From assembly GCF_011308835.1 (NCBI RefSeq), contig NZ_JAAOHY010000005.1, positions 171,517-235,516 on the forward strand: a stretch of 64,000 bases of DNA, in the 5' to 3' direction. Below the pieces are notes generated by a model that saw only the letters and a program-made list of their open reading frames with translations, ran no database searches and was not told the DNA's origin. Numbering within the stretch: position 1 is the first letter of the stretch; each line of letters opens with the position of its first letter. Origin of the DNA: Paracoccus xiamenensis. Its GTDB lineage: Bacteria > Pseudomonadota > Alphaproteobacteria > Rhodobacterales > Rhodobacteraceae. Positions 18,439 to 27,748 of this stretch are shown piece after piece. Both the position numbers and the translations under genes were made by a program.

Positions 18439-18900
18439 ATGAAGAAAATGCTCGCGCTGCTGGCCCTGTTCGCCAGCCCCGCCGCCGCCGAACAGGTGGC
18501 AGAGGTCGGCGTCGACTGGGTCGGCAATGACATCGTGATCGAGGCGATCCATGACCCCAAGGTTCAGGGCGTGACCTGCCATCTGGCCTATTTCTCGCGT
18601 TCGGTCATCGACCGGCTAAGCCAGGGCAACTGGTTCGAGGATCCTTCGAACAGCGCCATCGAATGCAGCCAGACCGGGCCGATCACCTTGGGCGAGATTT
18701 CCAAAAGTGCCGATGGCGAGGACGTGTTCAGCGAAGGCCGGTCGCTGATCTTCAAGTCGCTGCGGGTCAAGCGGATCTATGACGAACAGAACCAGGTTCT
18801 GATCTATCTCGCCCATGCCAATGAGCTGAGCGAAGGTTCCGCGAAGATGTCTATTTCGACGGTGCCGGTTCGGCAGGCCGCGCCCGCCGCGGCTGAGTAA
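18439..18900 (+). CDS. creA: CreA family periplasmic protein
   Basis: A 153-residue secreted protein with a signal peptide (MKKMLALLALFASPAAAE, cleavage near 18). The CreA family pattern is clear: EVGVDWVGNDIVIEAIHDPKVQGVTCH, FSRS, EDPSNSAIECSQTGPI and RVKRIYDEQNQVLIYL. The function is not established. It starts after GGAGAGAAG, 9 bases from UPF0314, and probably shares that operon. Its last 50 bases overlap the convergent sugar transferase gene. Confidence 0.9.
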   Translation: MKKMLALLALFASPAAAEQVAEVGVDWVGNDIVIEAIHDPKVQGVTCHLAYFSRSVIDRLSQGNWFEDPSNSAIECSQTGPITLGEISKSADGEDVFSEGRSLIFKSLRVKRIYDEQNQVLIYLAHANELSEGSAKMSISTVPVRQAAPAAAE

Positions 18901-19642
18901 CCTCGCCCCCGCGCTTCTTGCGCGGGCGGTCATAGCCGGGGATCACCGCCAGGAAGGTCTTCCACATGATCCAGAAATCCAGCCAGGGCGAGGCAGTTTT
19001 GCGATAGACCAGCTCGATCCGCAATTTGGTCGGCAGGCAGCGCGCATAATAGGCGCGGTCGGTTTGCTCGGCGGTCTTGCAACCGGCAAGGATGCGGTCC
19101 TCGTGCCGGTGATAGATCAGCGTGGCCAGTCCGGTGACGCCGGGCTTGGTCTGAAGAACGGTAGAATACAGCGCCGGAAAGCGGTCTACATACTCCGGCA
19201 GCGGCGGGCGCGGGCCCACGAAGCTCATGTTACCGGCCAGAATGTTGAACAGCTGCGGCAATTCGTCCAGACGGGTGCGGCGCAGAAAGCGGCCCAGCGG
19301 GGTGATACGCCAATGCTTGTGCGCACCGGTCGCGCCGCCGTCTTCGTCATGCAAGGTCATGGTGCGGAATTTATATTGCCAGAAAGGCTGTCCCGGCGCC
19401 TTCATCCGTCGACCGCGATAGATCAGCGGCCGCCCTTGCGAGATCAGCAGCAGCGCCGCGACGACAACCATGGGCAGGATCAGCACAACCAGCATCGCAA
19501 CCGCCAGCACCACATCGACCCAGCGCTTCACATAGCGACAATACAGGCTGCTATCATTGCGCTTGCCGTGAATGCTCCAAGGTTCAGCATCCGCAACGGC
19601 AGGCCGACGTTCGACATTTTCCCAGTCGTGGTAAAGCGTCAA
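18851..19642 (-). CDS. Sugar transferase for exopolysaccharide (undecaprenyl-phosphate type)
   Basis: A 263-residue bacterial sugar transferase that would place the first sugar phosphate on undecaprenyl phosphate for polysaccharide synthesis. One membrane helix (about 40-62) is followed by the family core: GRPLIYRGRRM, FWQYKFRTM, ITPLGRFLRRTRLDELPQLFNIL and NMSFVGPRPPLPEY. No other polysaccharide genes adjoin it, apart from a distant glycosyltransferase at 44431. The C-terminal tail is basic and overlaps creA tail to tail. Confidence 0.92.
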   Translation of the reverse strand: MTLYHDWENVERRPAVADAEPWSIHGKRNDSSLYCRYVKRWVDVVLAVAMLVVLILPMVVVAALLLISQGRPLIYRGRRMKAPGQPFWQYKFRTMTLHDEDGGATGAHKHWRITPLGRFLRRTRLDELPQLFNILAGNMSFVGPRPPLPEYVDRFPALYSTVLQTKPGVTGLATLIYHRHEDRILAGCKTAEQTDRAYYARCLPTKLRIELVYRKTASPWLDFWIMWKTFLAVIPGYDRPRKKRGGEVTQPRRARPAEPAPSK

Positions 19643-19679
19643 AGCCAGCTCCCGCAGAATTCAAACGTCTCGTACACCG

Positions 19680-19703
19680 AATACGCATATCGTTCGTCGT
19701 ATT
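19680..19703. promoter_or_regulatory. Inverted repeat in the divergent promoter region of the sugar transferase and usp genes
   Basis: AATACG (19680-19685) and CGTATT (19698-19703) form an inverted repeat with a 12-base spacer. GCATATCG occurs twice close by (from about 19685 and 19716). The stretch is AT-richer than its surroundings and lies between two divergent genes, so it may hold regulator sites. No specific regulator is proposed. Confidence 0.3.
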
Positions 19704-19826
19704 AACGCTTCGTTAGCATATCGGACTAAGTCTTGTAACATGCAGGAGATACTTCAGTTCCCACCTGTTGCCGGATAGGCTCAAAACCGTCACTCATACG
19801 CGATTTTCTGCCGAAAGGACCAATTC

Positions 19827-20282
19827 ATGCGTAAGTTTCTGGTTATTTTGGACGAATCTCCCGAATGCCAGAACGCAATGCGCTTCGCGGCGATGCGGGC
19901 GGCACGTACATCAGGGGTTGTGGTGGTGCTGGCAATTATCCCGCCAGAGGCGATTCAACACGGAATCGGCGTGGCCGAACTGATGCGTCAGGAGGCCGAG
20001 GACCGAATCACCACCCAGTTCCAGCTGTTCGCCCGCTGGATGCGCGACTCTCAGGGCATTGACCCTGAACTGGTCATCCGCGAAGGCGACCCGACCACCC
20101 AGCTGCTGGCCCAGCTGGAAAGCGACAGCGAAATCGGCATTCTCGTCCTGGGTGCCGCCGCCGGAAAAAGCGGGCCCGGGCCGATCGTCAGCCGCATCCT
20201 GCGCGACCTCTCGACGCTGTCCTGTGCGATCACGCTGATCCCGGGCGACCTGTCGCGCGAACGGCTGGAGGCGATTTCCTGA
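19827..20282 (+). CDS. Universal stress protein, UspA family
   Basis: A 151-residue single Usp domain with the N-terminal KFLVILDESPEC strand and loop. The C-terminal nucleotide-binding loop is GAAAGKSGPGPIVSRIL, close to the ATP-binding G-2x-G-9x-G-S/T pattern. Such proteins form dimers and are induced in stress or oxygen limitation; no target is evident. The start follows CGAAAGGACC. Monocistronic, divergent from the sugar transferase. Confidence 0.9.
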   Translation: MRKFLVILDESPECQNAMRFAAMRAARTSGVVVVLAIIPPEAIQHGIGVAELMRQEAEDRITTQFQLFARWMRDSQGIDPELVIREGDPTTQLLAQLESDSEIGILVLGAAAGKSGPGPIVSRILRDLSTLSCAITLIPGDLSRERLEAIS

Positions 20283-20397
20283 CCAGAAACAACCGCGTCA
20301 CAGCCGCGCAGCCTTGGCAAAACCCGCAGCCTGACGCCCTTCGCGGCTTGACCGAAAGACGGGTGCAGCCCATATGAACAGGCAAAGGAGCGCCCCC

Positions 20398-20955
20398 ATG
20401 TTCATCCAGACCGAAACCACGCCGAACCCCGCCACCTTGAAATTCCTGCCCGGCCAGACCGTTCTGGACCGGGGCACCGCCGATTTCACCGAGGCCGAGG
20501 CCGCAGCCGCATCCCCGCTGGCCGCGCGCATCTTCGCGGTGAATGGGGTGACCGGCGTATTCCTGGGATCCGATTTCGTGACGGTGACCAAGGCCGACAC
20601 GACGCAATGGGACCATATCAAGCCTGCCGTCCTCGGCGCGATCATGGAACATTACCAATCGGGCGCGCCGGTCATGCAGGGTTCGGTCGACGTTGCCGGA
20701 CATGCCGAACATTCCGGTGAAGATGAGGCCATCGTTACCCAGATCAAGGAATTGCTGGATACCCGCGTCCGCCCCGCTGTGGCGCAGGACGGCGGCGACA
20801 TCACTTTCCACGGCTTCGACCGTGGTGTGGTCTATCTGCACATGCAGGGCGCCTGCGCCGGGTGCCCGTCCTCGACCATGACCCTTAAAATGGGGATCGA
20901 GAACCTGCTGCGCCATTACATCCCCGAAGTGACCGAGGTCCGCCCCATTGCCTGA
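20398..20955 (+). CDS. NifU-like iron-sulfur scaffold protein (Nfu type)
   Basis: A 185-residue protein with an N-terminal Nfu_N domain (MFIQTETTPNPATLKFLPG) and a C-terminal NifU domain with the cluster-binding CAGCPS (Cys153, Cys156). It would carry a [4Fe-4S] cluster between subunits and deliver it to target enzymes. I chose the ATG at 20398 for its AAAGGAG site. The gene overlaps tsaB by 8 bases. Confidence 0.94.
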   Translation: MFIQTETTPNPATLKFLPGQTVLDRGTADFTEAEAAAASPLAARIFAVNGVTGVFLGSDFVTVTKADTTQWDHIKPAVLGAIMEHYQSGAPVMQGSVDVAGHAEHSGEDEAIVTQIKELLDTRVRPAVAQDGGDITFHGFDRGVVYLHMQGACAGCPSSTMTLKMGIENLLRHYIPEVTEVRPIA

Positions 20956-21535
20956 GGCCCTGACGCTCGGCTTCGACACATCGGCCGCGCATTGCGCGGC
21001 CGCTTTGCTGTCGGGCGATGTGCTGATCGCGGCCCGGCACGAAGACATGGCCAAGGGCCAGGCCGAGCGCCTGATGCCCCTGATCGAGGAAATATTGGCC
21101 GAGACCAGCACAAATTGGCCCGACCTGTCGCTGATCGGTGTCGGCACCGGCCCCGGCAATTTCACCGGCATCCGCATCGCCGTCGCCGCCGCCCGCGGGC
21201 TGTCGCTGGCGCTGAATATCCCCGCCATCGGCATCGGCGCGGCCGAGGCGCTCGCCTTCGGCCTGCCCCGCCCCTGCCGGATCGTCATCCCCGGCAAGCG
21301 TGACACGGCCATCTGGCAGGATTTCACCGACACGCCCAGCCAGCCCCGGCAGGACCCGCTGGACAACCTGCCCCCCGGCCCACCCGTAGCCACGCCGGGC
21401 GTCGCAATCGCCGAGGGCATCGCACGGCTGGCCCGCGCCCGCGCTGGCACCACGCAACCGCGCCCGGCCCCGATCTATCTGCGCCCGGCCGATGCCGCCC
21501 CCGCCCGCGACCGCGGCCCGACCATCCTGCCATGA
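20948..21535 (+). CDS. tsaB: tRNA threonylcarbamoyladenosine biosynthesis protein TsaB
   Basis: A 195-residue protein of the ASKHA fold that partners TsaD in making t6A37 on ANN-reading tRNAs. The N-terminus (LGFDTSAAHCAAALL) and the block GVGTGPGNFTGIRIAVAAARGL are diagnostic. It starts with TTG within the end of the NifU-like gene and overlaps rimI by four bases. The C-terminal half is shorter and Pro-rich compared with enterobacterial TsaB. Confidence 0.93.
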   Translation: MPEALTLGFDTSAAHCAAALLSGDVLIAARHEDMAKGQAERLMPLIEEILAETSTNWPDLSLIGVGTGPGNFTGIRIAVAAARGLSLALNIPAIGIGAAEALAFGLPRPCRIVIPGKRDTAIWQDFTDTPSQPRQDPLDNLPPGPPVATPGVAIAEGIARLARARAGTTQPRPAPIYLRPADAAPARDRGPTILP

Positions 21536-21939
21536 CGCCCGAAACGCTCGCCCGTATCCACGCCGCCAGCTTCACCCTTCCCCGCCCATGGAGCGCCGCC
21601 GAGTTCGCCAGCCTGCTGCGCGATCCCGCGAATTTCCTGTTGACCCAAGGGGCGGGCTTCATCCTCGGCCGCACGGTGCTGGACGAGGCAGAACTGCTGA
21701 CCCTTGCCGTGTCACCCCACTCGCGCCGGCGTGGTCTTGGCTCCCGCCTGTTGCAGGCCTTCGAAGACGCGGCGGTGGCGCGGATGGCCTCAACCGCATT
21801 TCTTGAGGTCGCCAGCGACAACTCCGCCGCGCGGGCCTTGTATGCCAGTGCGAATTGGCAAAATGCGGGACGTCGCCGCAATTATTACGCGGCCGGTATC
21901 GACGCGGTGGTGATGCGAAAGGATTTGCCGATGGGCTGA
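21532..21939 (+). CDS. rimI: GNAT acetyltransferase, ribosomal-protein-alanine N-acetyltransferase type
   Basis: A 135-residue GNAT enzyme; RimI acetylates the N-terminus of ribosomal protein S18. The acetyl-CoA loop (SRRRGLGSRLLQ), the strand LLTLAVSP and the C-terminal block ASDNSAARALYASANWQNAGRRRNYY fit RimI well. The tsaB-rimI order is common in bacteria and supports the name. Translationally coupled to tsaB. A twin copy of the dispersed element follows and separates it from convergent secA. Confidence 0.88.
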   Translation: MTPETLARIHAASFTLPRPWSAAEFASLLRDPANFLLTQGAGFILGRTVLDEAELLTLAVSPHSRRRGLGSRLLQAFEDAAVARMASTAFLEVASDNSAARALYASANWQNAGRRRNYYAAGIDAVVMRKDLPMG

Positions 21940-21940
21940 C

Positions 21941-22046
21941 CGGGGCGCTGCCCCGGACCCCGGGATATTTATCCCAGAATGAAAGGATCCGCCTTCATTC
22001 TGGGATAAATATCCTGCGGGGGGTTCGGGGGGCGCAAAGCCCCCCG
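21941..22046. repeat. Dispersed intergenic element, copy 3: two facing copies with a perfect 21-base inverted repeat
   Basis: Two copies face each other between convergent rimI and secA. The arms at 21963-21983 (GGATATTTATCCCAGAATGAA less one base) and 21994-22014 are perfect reverse complements with a 10-base spacer. Each is flanked outside by its own GC hairpin (CCGGGGCGCTGCCCCGG near 21942; GGGGGGCGCAAAGCCCCCC near 22029). The arrangement suits a two-way terminator. Confidence 0.85.
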
Positions 22047-22059
22047 TATGGCCGGCAAG

Positions 22060-24765
22060 TCAGGCCAAGCGGCCGTGGCAATGCTTGAACTTGTCGCCCG
22101 AGCCGCATGGGCAGGGGTCGTTGCGCGAAGGGTTGCCCCAGGTCGCGGGGTCGGTCTCGTCAAAGCCCGGCGCGCGAGCAGAGACATCACCGCCTTCGGC
22201 TTCCTCGTGCTCAGGCACCATCTGCTGCTGTTGCTGCGCCTGCTGATCCTGATACTGGCGCATCATCTGCTCGCGTTCGGCGTCGGTCAGCGGCCGGATC
22301 CGCGCCAGCTGCTGGGTCACGTCGCTGCGCAGGCCGTCCAGCATGTTTTCAAACAGCTGGAAGCCTTCGGTCTTGTATTCCGACAGCGGGTCGCGCTGCG
22401 CATAGCCACGGAAGCCCACGACCGAGCGCAGATGTTCCAGCGTCAGCAGGTGATCGCGCCATTTCTGGTCGATGGCCTGCAGCAGCACCTGCTTTTCGAT
22501 CTGGCGCATGGTGTCGGGACCGAAGCCCGCTTCCTTCTCGGCCATATAGGTATCGGTCGCCTCGGTGATGCGTTCGCGGATCACCTCCTGGTCGACGCCT
22601 TCCTCTGCCGCCCACTCGGTGATCGGCAGGTTCATGTTCAGCCGCTCGACTGCGGCCTTGGCAAGGCCCTCGCCATCCCATTGTTCGGCATAGGCGCGGG
22701 GCGGCATGTATTCGTCGACCAGATCGTCGATGACCTGATGGCGCATGTCGCGGGCGACCTCGTCGACCTCGGCGCTGTCCATGATCTCGCGGCGCTGGCT
22801 GAAGATCGCCTTGCGCTGATCGTTCATCACGTCGTCGAATTTCAGCAATTGCTTGCGGATGTCGAAGTTGCGGCCTTCGACCTTGGCCTGGGCGCGTTCC
22901 AGCGATTTGTTGACCCAGGGGTGAACGATGGCCTCGCCTTCCTTCATCCCCAGCCGCGACAGCACCGCGTCCAGACGCTCGGACCCGAAGATCCGCATCA
23001 GGTCGTCTTCCAGCGACAGGAAGAACAAGGACCGCCCCGGATCGCCCTGCCGGCCCGAGCGGCCGCGCAGCTGGTTGTCGATACGGCGCGATTCATGGCG
23101 CTCGGTGGCCAGAACGAACAGCCCGCCTGCAGCAAGGACCTTTTCCTTGTCGGCGGCGTGTTCCGCCTCGATCTTGGCGCGAAGCTCATCGGGATGTGCC
23201 TCGGGATCGGCGGCGAGGGCCTGCATCACCTTCATCTCGACATTGCCGCCAAGCTGAATATCCGTGCCGCGACCGGCCATATTCGTCGCAATCGTCACTG
23301 CGCCCGGCTTACCTGCTTCGGCGACGATATAGGCCTCCTGCTCATGCTGGCGCGCGTTCAGGACGTTGTGCTTGATCCCGGCCTTGTCCAGCAACTGCGA
23401 CAGCATTTCGGATTTCTCGACGCTGGTGGTGCCCACAAGCGTCGGCTGGCCCTTGGCATGGGCTTCCTGAATGGCCTCGATGACCGCTGCGTATTTCTCT
23501 GCCCCCGTGCGATAGACGCGGTCATGTTCATCGACGCGCGCGATGGGCTTGTTGGTCGGAACCTCGACCACGCCGAGCTTGTAGATATCGGCGAATTCTT
23601 CGGCCTCGGTGGCGGCGGTGCCGGTCATGCCGCCCAGCTTGTCATAGAGGCGGAAATAGTTCTGGAAGGTCACGCTGGCCAGCGTCACGTTTTCCGGCTG
23701 GATCGCCACGCCCTCCTTGGCCTCGATCGCCTGATGCAGCCCGTCCGAAAGACGGCGGCCCTTCATCGCGCGGCCGGTGAATTCGTCGATCAGCACGACC
23801 TCGCCGTTCTGAACCATGTAATTCTGGTCCCGCATGAACAGCTTATGGGCGCGCAATGCCTGGTTGGCGTGGTGAACGATGGTCGTCGATTCCGGGTCAT
23901 AGAGCGTCTGCCCCCCGGGCAGGATGCCTGCCTGAGAAAGCAGCTGCTCCATCTTCTCGTTGCCTTCCTCGGTGAAGGTGGCGTTGCGGCTCTTTTCGTC
24001 CAGCTTGAAATCTTCGTCCGTCAACTGCGGGATGAACTGGTTCAGCGTCACATACAGCTCGGACCGGTCCTGCGAGGGGCCCGAGATGATCAGCGGCGTG
24101 CGCGCCTCGTCGACAAGGATACTGTCGACCTCGTCCACGATGGCAAAGAAATGTTCACGCTGAACCATTTCCTCGACGCTGCCCTTCATGTTGTCGCGCA
24201 GATAGTCGAAGCCCAGTTCGTTATTCGTCGCATAGGTCACGTCGGCCTGATAGGCGGCGCGCTTTTCGGCATCGGGCTGATAGGGGTAGACGACGCCAGT
24301 GGTCATGCCCAGCTGGGCGAAAACCTTGCCCATCCATTCGGCGTCGCGTTTCGCCAGATAGTCGTTGACGGTGACGACATGGACACCCTTGCCCGCCAGC
24401 GCATTCAGATAGGCTGGGAAGGTGGCCACAAGGGTCTTGCCCTCGCCCGTCTTCATCTCGGCGATATTGCCCTGATGCAGGAAGATCCCGCCCATCAGCT
24501 GCGTGTCAAATGCGCGCAGGCCAAGGGCGCGGCGCGCACCCTCGCGGCAGTTGGCGAAGGCTTCGGGCAGCAGGCCGTCCAGATCCTCGCCCGCTTGCGC
24601 GCGGGCCTGCAGATCGTGGGTTTTCGCGATCAATTCTTCGTCAGAACGGGCCTGCGCCTCTGCTTCCAGCGCATTGACCTTGGCCACCAGAGAGCGGACC
24701 GATTTTACCTTGCGGTCATTGGGCGTCCCAAAGACCTTCTTCGCCAAACTGCCAAGACCCAGCAT
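22060..24765 (-). CDS. secA: Protein translocase subunit SecA
   Basis: A 901-residue motor ATPase that pushes preproteins through SecYEG. The N-terminal nucleotide site shows MKTGEGKTL and the DEVD motif in [16 protein letters not shown]. The second helicase-like domain has [24 protein letters not shown] and a [10 protein letters not shown] finger. The C-terminal linker is Gln- and Glu-rich and ends in the zinc-binding [14 protein letters not shown] tail that binds SecB or ribosomes. I prefer the ATG at 24765 ([13 protein letters not shown]) with GGAG five bases upstream over the ATG at 24780. Very long open frames on the opposite strand are codon shadows. Confidence 0.97.
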   Translation of the reverse strand: MLGLGSLAKKVFGTPNDRKVKSVRSLVAKVNALEAEAQARSDEELIAKTHDLQARAQAGEDLDGLLPEAFANCREGARRALGLRAFDTQLMGGIFLHQGNIAEMKTGEGKTLVATFPAYLNALAGKGVHVVTVNDYLAKRDAEWMGKVFAQLGMTTGVVYPYQPDAEKRAAYQADVTYATNNELGFDYLRDNMKGSVEEMVQREHFFAIVDEVDSILVDEARTPLIISGPSQDRSELYVTLNQFIPQLTDEDFKLDEKSRNATFTEEGNEKMEQLLSQAGILPGGQTLYDPESTTIVHHANQALRAHKLFMRDQNYMVQNGEVVLIDEFTGRAMKGRRLSDGLHQAIEAKEGVAIQPENVTLASVTFQNYFRLYDKLGGMTGTAATEAEEFADIYKLGVVEVPTNKPIARVDEHDRVYRTGAEKYAAVIEAIQEAHAKGQPTLVGTTSVEKSEMLSQLLDKAGIKHNVLNARQHEQEAYIVAEAGKPGAVTIATNMAGRGTDIQLGGNVEMKVMQALAADPEAHPDELRAKIEAEHAADKEKVLAAGGLFVLATERHESRRIDNQLRGRSGRQGDPGRSLFFLSLEDDLMRIFGSERLDAVLSRLGMKEGEAIVHPWVNKSLERAQAKVEGRNFDIRKQLLKFDDVMNDQRKAIFSQRREIMDSAEVDEVARDMRHQVIDDLVDEYMPPRAYAEQWDGEGLAKAAVERLNMNLPITEWAAEEGVDQEVIRERITEATDTYMAEKEAGFGPDTMRQIEKQVLLQAIDQKWRDHLLTLEHLRSVVGFRGYAQRDPLSEYKTEGFQLFENMLDGLRSDVTQQLARIRPLTDAEREQMMRQYQDQQAQQQQQMVPEHEEAEGGDVSARAPGFDETDPATWGNPSRNDPCPCGSGDKFKHCHGRLA

Positions 24766-24967
24766 TATCACTCCGGCCATCGTGTTGCGGGAAAGGCTGG
24801 GGCACGGCCCCTTGCCCGGACCGTCCGTCCTGCCGTATCAGTGCAGGTGAAAAAACGACGCGGGCGCGCCTTTTCGGTTGCGCCGGATGTAGGCCCGCGT
24901 CCCTCAAGTGTCAACGCTTGCCCCTAATTCCGCTGGCTGCGGCGGGGCGTTTCTTCAAGGAAAAACC

Positions 24968-25810
24968 ATGTTCGCACGCCCGATCCTGACCGCCCTGATG
25001 CTTTCCGCGCTTACCCTGCCCGCCCTGGCGCAGGATGCCGATACCGTCGTCGCCAAGGTAAACGACACCGAAATCACCCTGGGCCAGATGGCCGCGATGA
25101 AGATCGGGCTGCCGCCCGAGATGGCCGGCATGCCCGCGCCCGAGCTGTGGGACCTGATGCTGGACCAGATGATCCGCCAGGCGGCGATGGCCGAAGTCGG
25201 CGAGGCCTCGATCACGGCGCGCGACACGGCGGCGCTGGCAATCGACCGCCGCGCCTATCTGGCCGGTGCGGCGCTGGAACGGCTGGCCGAGTTCGAGCCC
25301 ACGGATGACGAGATTCAGGCCGCCTATGAAAAGGCCTTCCCGGCTGACAAGCCGGTCACCGAATATGACGCCGACCACATCCTGCTGGAGACCGAGGAAG
25401 CCGCCAAGGCGGTGATCGAGGAACTCGGCAAAGGTGGCGATTTCGCCAAGCTGGCCGAGGAACGCTCGGTCGATACGGGCTCTGGGCTGAACGGCGGCGA
25501 TCTGGGCTGGTTCACCACCGACCGCATGGTCAAAGAGTTCGGCGATGCGGTGGCCAGCATGGAAAAAGGCGCGACCTCTGCCGAACCGGTCAAGTCGCAA
25601 TTCGGCTTTCACGTCATCAAGATGAACGACAGCCGCGTTCAGGAACCGCCGGCGCTTGCCGATATCCGCGACGCGCTGATCCAGCAGATCCGCCGCGAAA
25701 AGGTCGAGGCAGAGATCGAAAAGGTCACCGCTGAGGCCAAGGTCGAAAAGACCGAGGGGCTGGATCCGGCCGTGTTGGAGCAGGACGTTCTGGGTGTAGG
25801 AACCGAGTGA
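24968..25810 (+). CDS. Periplasmic peptidyl-prolyl cis-trans isomerase (parvulin/SurA type)
   Basis: A 280-residue secreted foldase. A signal peptide (MFARPILTALMLSALTLPALAQ) is followed by a SurA-like N-terminal region (about 25-130) and a parvulin domain (about 135-235) with ADHILLETEEAA, NGGDLGWFTTDRMVKEF and SQFGFHVIKMNDSR. It would help fold exported proteins and is divergent from secA, a plausible functional pairing. The ATG at 24968 has AAGGAA upstream. The stop overlaps the argJ start (TGATG). Confidence 0.92.
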   Translation: MFARPILTALMLSALTLPALAQDADTVVAKVNDTEITLGQMAAMKIGLPPEMAGMPAPELWDLMLDQMIRQAAMAEVGEASITARDTAALAIDRRAYLAGAALERLAEFEPTDDEIQAAYEKAFPADKPVTEYDADHILLETEEAAKAVIEELGKGGDFAKLAEERSVDTGSGLNGGDLGWFTTDRMVKEFGDAVASMEKGATSAEPVKSQFGFHVIKMNDSRVQEPPALADIRDALIQQIRREKVEAEIEKVTAEAKVEKTEGLDPAVLEQDVLGVGTE

Positions 25811-27159
25811 TGGCCAAGGACGACAAGAAAAAGTCGAAGAAATCCAAGGCCGAAAAGGCTGAAAAGGCCGCGAAAAAGGCGCTGAAGGCCGCCGCGCCCG
25901 CCCCCACGGCCAAGGCGGCGGCGCCGGTTTCGCCGCTGGCGCCCGCGTCTTTCCCCGAATTGCCGGTGATCGAAGGCGTCGAATTCGCCTCGGCTGCGGC
26001 AGGGGTGAAATATCAGGGCCGGACCGATGTGATGCTGGCGCGGATGGCGCCGGGAACCACGGTGGCGGGCGTGTTCACGCGGTCATCCACCCGCGCGGCA
26101 AGCATTCTGGATTGTCAGGCCAAACTTGCGGGCACGCAGGACGTGACACAGGGCGCGGCGATCATCGTGAATTCGGGCAATGCCAACGCCTTTACCGGCA
26201 AGAACGGGCAGGAAGCCGTGGACCGGGTGACCGGCGCCGTGGCCGAGGCGTTGGGAATGCCGGCGAGCCGGGTGTTTTCATCCTCGACCGGGGTCATCGG
26301 AGAGCCGCTGCCGGCGGCGCGCATCACCGCGGTGATCGGCGACATGGCCGGCCGTCTGGATCCCGGCGGTGCGGGCGCGGCCGCCCGCGCCATCATGACC
26401 ACCGACACCTTCGCCAAGGGCGCCGCCGCGACCATTCAGGGCGATGGCGGCGCGATCCACATTGCCGGGATCGCCAAGGGTTCGGGCATGATCGCGCCGG
26501 ATATGGCGACGATGCTGGTCTATATCTTCACCGATGCGAAGATCTCGGCCCCGAACCTGCAACAGCTGCTGTCAAAGCATGTGGACGACACCTTTAACGC
26601 CATTACCGTCGACAGCGACACCTCGACCTCTGACGCGTTGATACTGGCGGCGACAGGCAAATCGCGCGCCGCGCCGCTGGAGGACATGCGGTCGAAATCC
26701 GCAAGAGCATTCGCGACCGCGCTGCGTGGCGTGATGCTGGATCTGGCCCAGCAGGTGGTCAAGGACGGTGAAGGCGCGACCAAGTTCGTCGAGGTGCGGG
26801 TGACGGGCAGCGAAAGCCCGGCCGACGCCCGCAAGGTCGCCATGGCCATCGCCAATTCGCCGCTGGTCAAGACCGCCATCGCCGGCGAGGACGCGAATTG
26901 GGGGCGCGTCGTCATGGCGGTCGGCAAATCCGGTGCAAAGGCCGATCGGGACCGGCTGACCATCCGCTTCGGTGATCTGGTCGTGGCCGAAAACGGCTGG
27001 CGCGCGCCGGGCTATGACGAGGCCGCCGCCAGCGCCTATATGAAGGGCGATCATCTGGTTCTGGGTGTCGATCTGGGATTGGGCCGCGCGGACTGCACGG
27101 TCTGGACCTGCGACCTGACCCATCGCTATATCGACATCAACGCCGATTACCGGTCGTGA
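25810..27159 (+). CDS. argJ: Bifunctional ornithine acetyltransferase / N-acetylglutamate synthase, with basic N-terminal extension
   Basis: A 449-residue ArgJ, which moves the acetyl group from N-acetylornithine to glutamate in arginine synthesis and can also use acetyl-CoA. The precursor cuts itself before the nucleophilic Thr in KGSGMIAPDMATML (Thr233). Other hallmarks are NSGNANAFTG and SSTGVIGEPLP. Residues 1-45 are an unusual Lys/Ala/Pro-rich stretch (DDKKKSKKSKAEKAEKAAKK) ahead of the usual N-terminus near ELPVIEGVEFA. The start is fixed by overlap with the upstream stop. A downstream start is not obvious, so the extension is probably real. Confidence 0.95.
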   Translation: MAKDDKKKSKKSKAEKAEKAAKKALKAAAPAPTAKAAAPVSPLAPASFPELPVIEGVEFASAAAGVKYQGRTDVMLARMAPGTTVAGVFTRSSTRAASILDCQAKLAGTQDVTQGAAIIVNSGNANAFTGKNGQEAVDRVTGAVAEALGMPASRVFSSSTGVIGEPLPAARITAVIGDMAGRLDPGGAGAAARAIMTTDTFAKGAAATIQGDGGAIHIAGIAKGSGMIAPDMATMLVYIFTDAKISAPNLQQLLSKHVDDTFNAITVDSDTSTSDALILAATGKSRAAPLEDMRSKSARAFATALRGVMLDLAQQVVKDGEGATKFVEVRVTGSESPADARKVAMAIANSPLVKTAIAGEDANWGRVVMAVGKSGAKADRDRLTIRFGDLVVAENGWRAPGYDEAAASAYMKGDHLVLGVDLGLGRADCTVWTCDLTHRYIDINADYRS

Positions 27160-27168
27160 TGCCGGGCC

Positions 27169-27221
27169 GGGGGGCTGCGCGCCCCCCGAAAACCCCCGCG
27201 GGATATTTTTACCAGAATGAA
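27169..27221. repeat. Dispersed intergenic element, copy 4
   Basis: The hairpin GGGGGG...CCCCCC (27169-27187) is followed by AAAACCCCCGCGGGATATTTTT and ACCAGAATGAA (27211-27221). It lies between argJ and mutT, and its end runs into the mutT ribosome-binding site (GAAGGA). Confidence 0.78.
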
Positions 27222-27234
27222 GAAGGATGCCGGG

Positions 27235-27633
27235 ATGAAGATGGTTCTGGTGACGGCGGTCGCGCTTGTCGATGCCGATGGCCGGGTGCTGCTGGCGCAG
27301 CGTCCCGAGGGCAAGTCGATGGCCGGCCTGTGGGAGTTTCCCGGTGGCAAGGTCGAGCCGGGAGAGACGCCCGAGACGGCATTGGTCCGCGAGCTGCACG
27401 AGGAGCTGGGGATCGACACACATACCTCTTGCCTGGCGCCGCTGACCTTTGCCAGCCACAGCTATGACGACTTTCACCTGCTGATGCCGCTGTTCGTTTG
27501 CCGGCGCTGGAAGGGCATCGTGCAGCCGCGCGAAGGCCAGAAACTGGCCTGGGTGCGCGCCAAGGACCTGCGCAGTTACGAGATGCCGCCAGCGGATGTT
27601 CCCTTGACCCCGATAATTCAGTCGTGGCTGTGA
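27235..27633 (+). CDS. mutT: 8-oxo-dGTP diphosphatase (Nudix hydrolase)
   Basis: A 132-residue Nudix enzyme with the full Nudix box in GGKVEPGETPETALVRELHEELGI, where the final REL-EE-G residues bind the metal. MutT removes oxidised dGTP from the nucleotide pool. The sequence VTAVALVDADGRVLLAQRPEGKSMAGLWEFPGGK is typical of MutT. I chose the ATG at 27235 because it has AGAAGGA upstream; the ATG at 27217 lies within the dispersed element. It probably belongs to the ppi-argJ operon. Confidence 0.92.
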   Translation: MKMVLVTAVALVDADGRVLLAQRPEGKSMAGLWEFPGGKVEPGETPETALVRELHEELGIDTHTSCLAPLTFASHSYDDFHLLMPLFVCRRWKGIVQPREGQKLAWVRAKDLRSYEMPPADVPLTPIIQSWL

Positions 27634-27658
27634 CAAATTAGGCACAGGCGTCGGGGAA

Positions 27659-27673
27659 ACTGTTCTGAACAGT
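27659..27673. promoter_or_regulatory. 15-base palindrome upstream of the small ORF
   Basis: ACTGTTCTGAACAGT is a perfect palindrome around a central T. It lies 76 bases before the start of the 42-residue ORF and 26 bases after mutT. The form is that of a dimer-bound operator. It does not match the alphaproteobacterial LexA box (GTTC, seven bases, GTTC). Confidence 0.35.
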
Positions 27674-27748
27674 CATGTCCGCTCTGCTTTGTTAACCACT
27701 TAGCTGAGTTTCCGGGGGATAAAGAAGGTTCAGAAGAAGGGGACAGAT

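Noticed and set aside
22048..24927. 959-codon open frame opposite secA
   Set aside because: It mirrors secA codon by codon; GC-rich third positions create long antisense frames, and the product matches no family.
27659..27673. LexA box
   Set aside because: The palindrome has GTTC and GAAC head to head, not the alphaproteobacterial GTTC-N7-GTTC direct repeat, and the adjacent gene is not an SOS gene.
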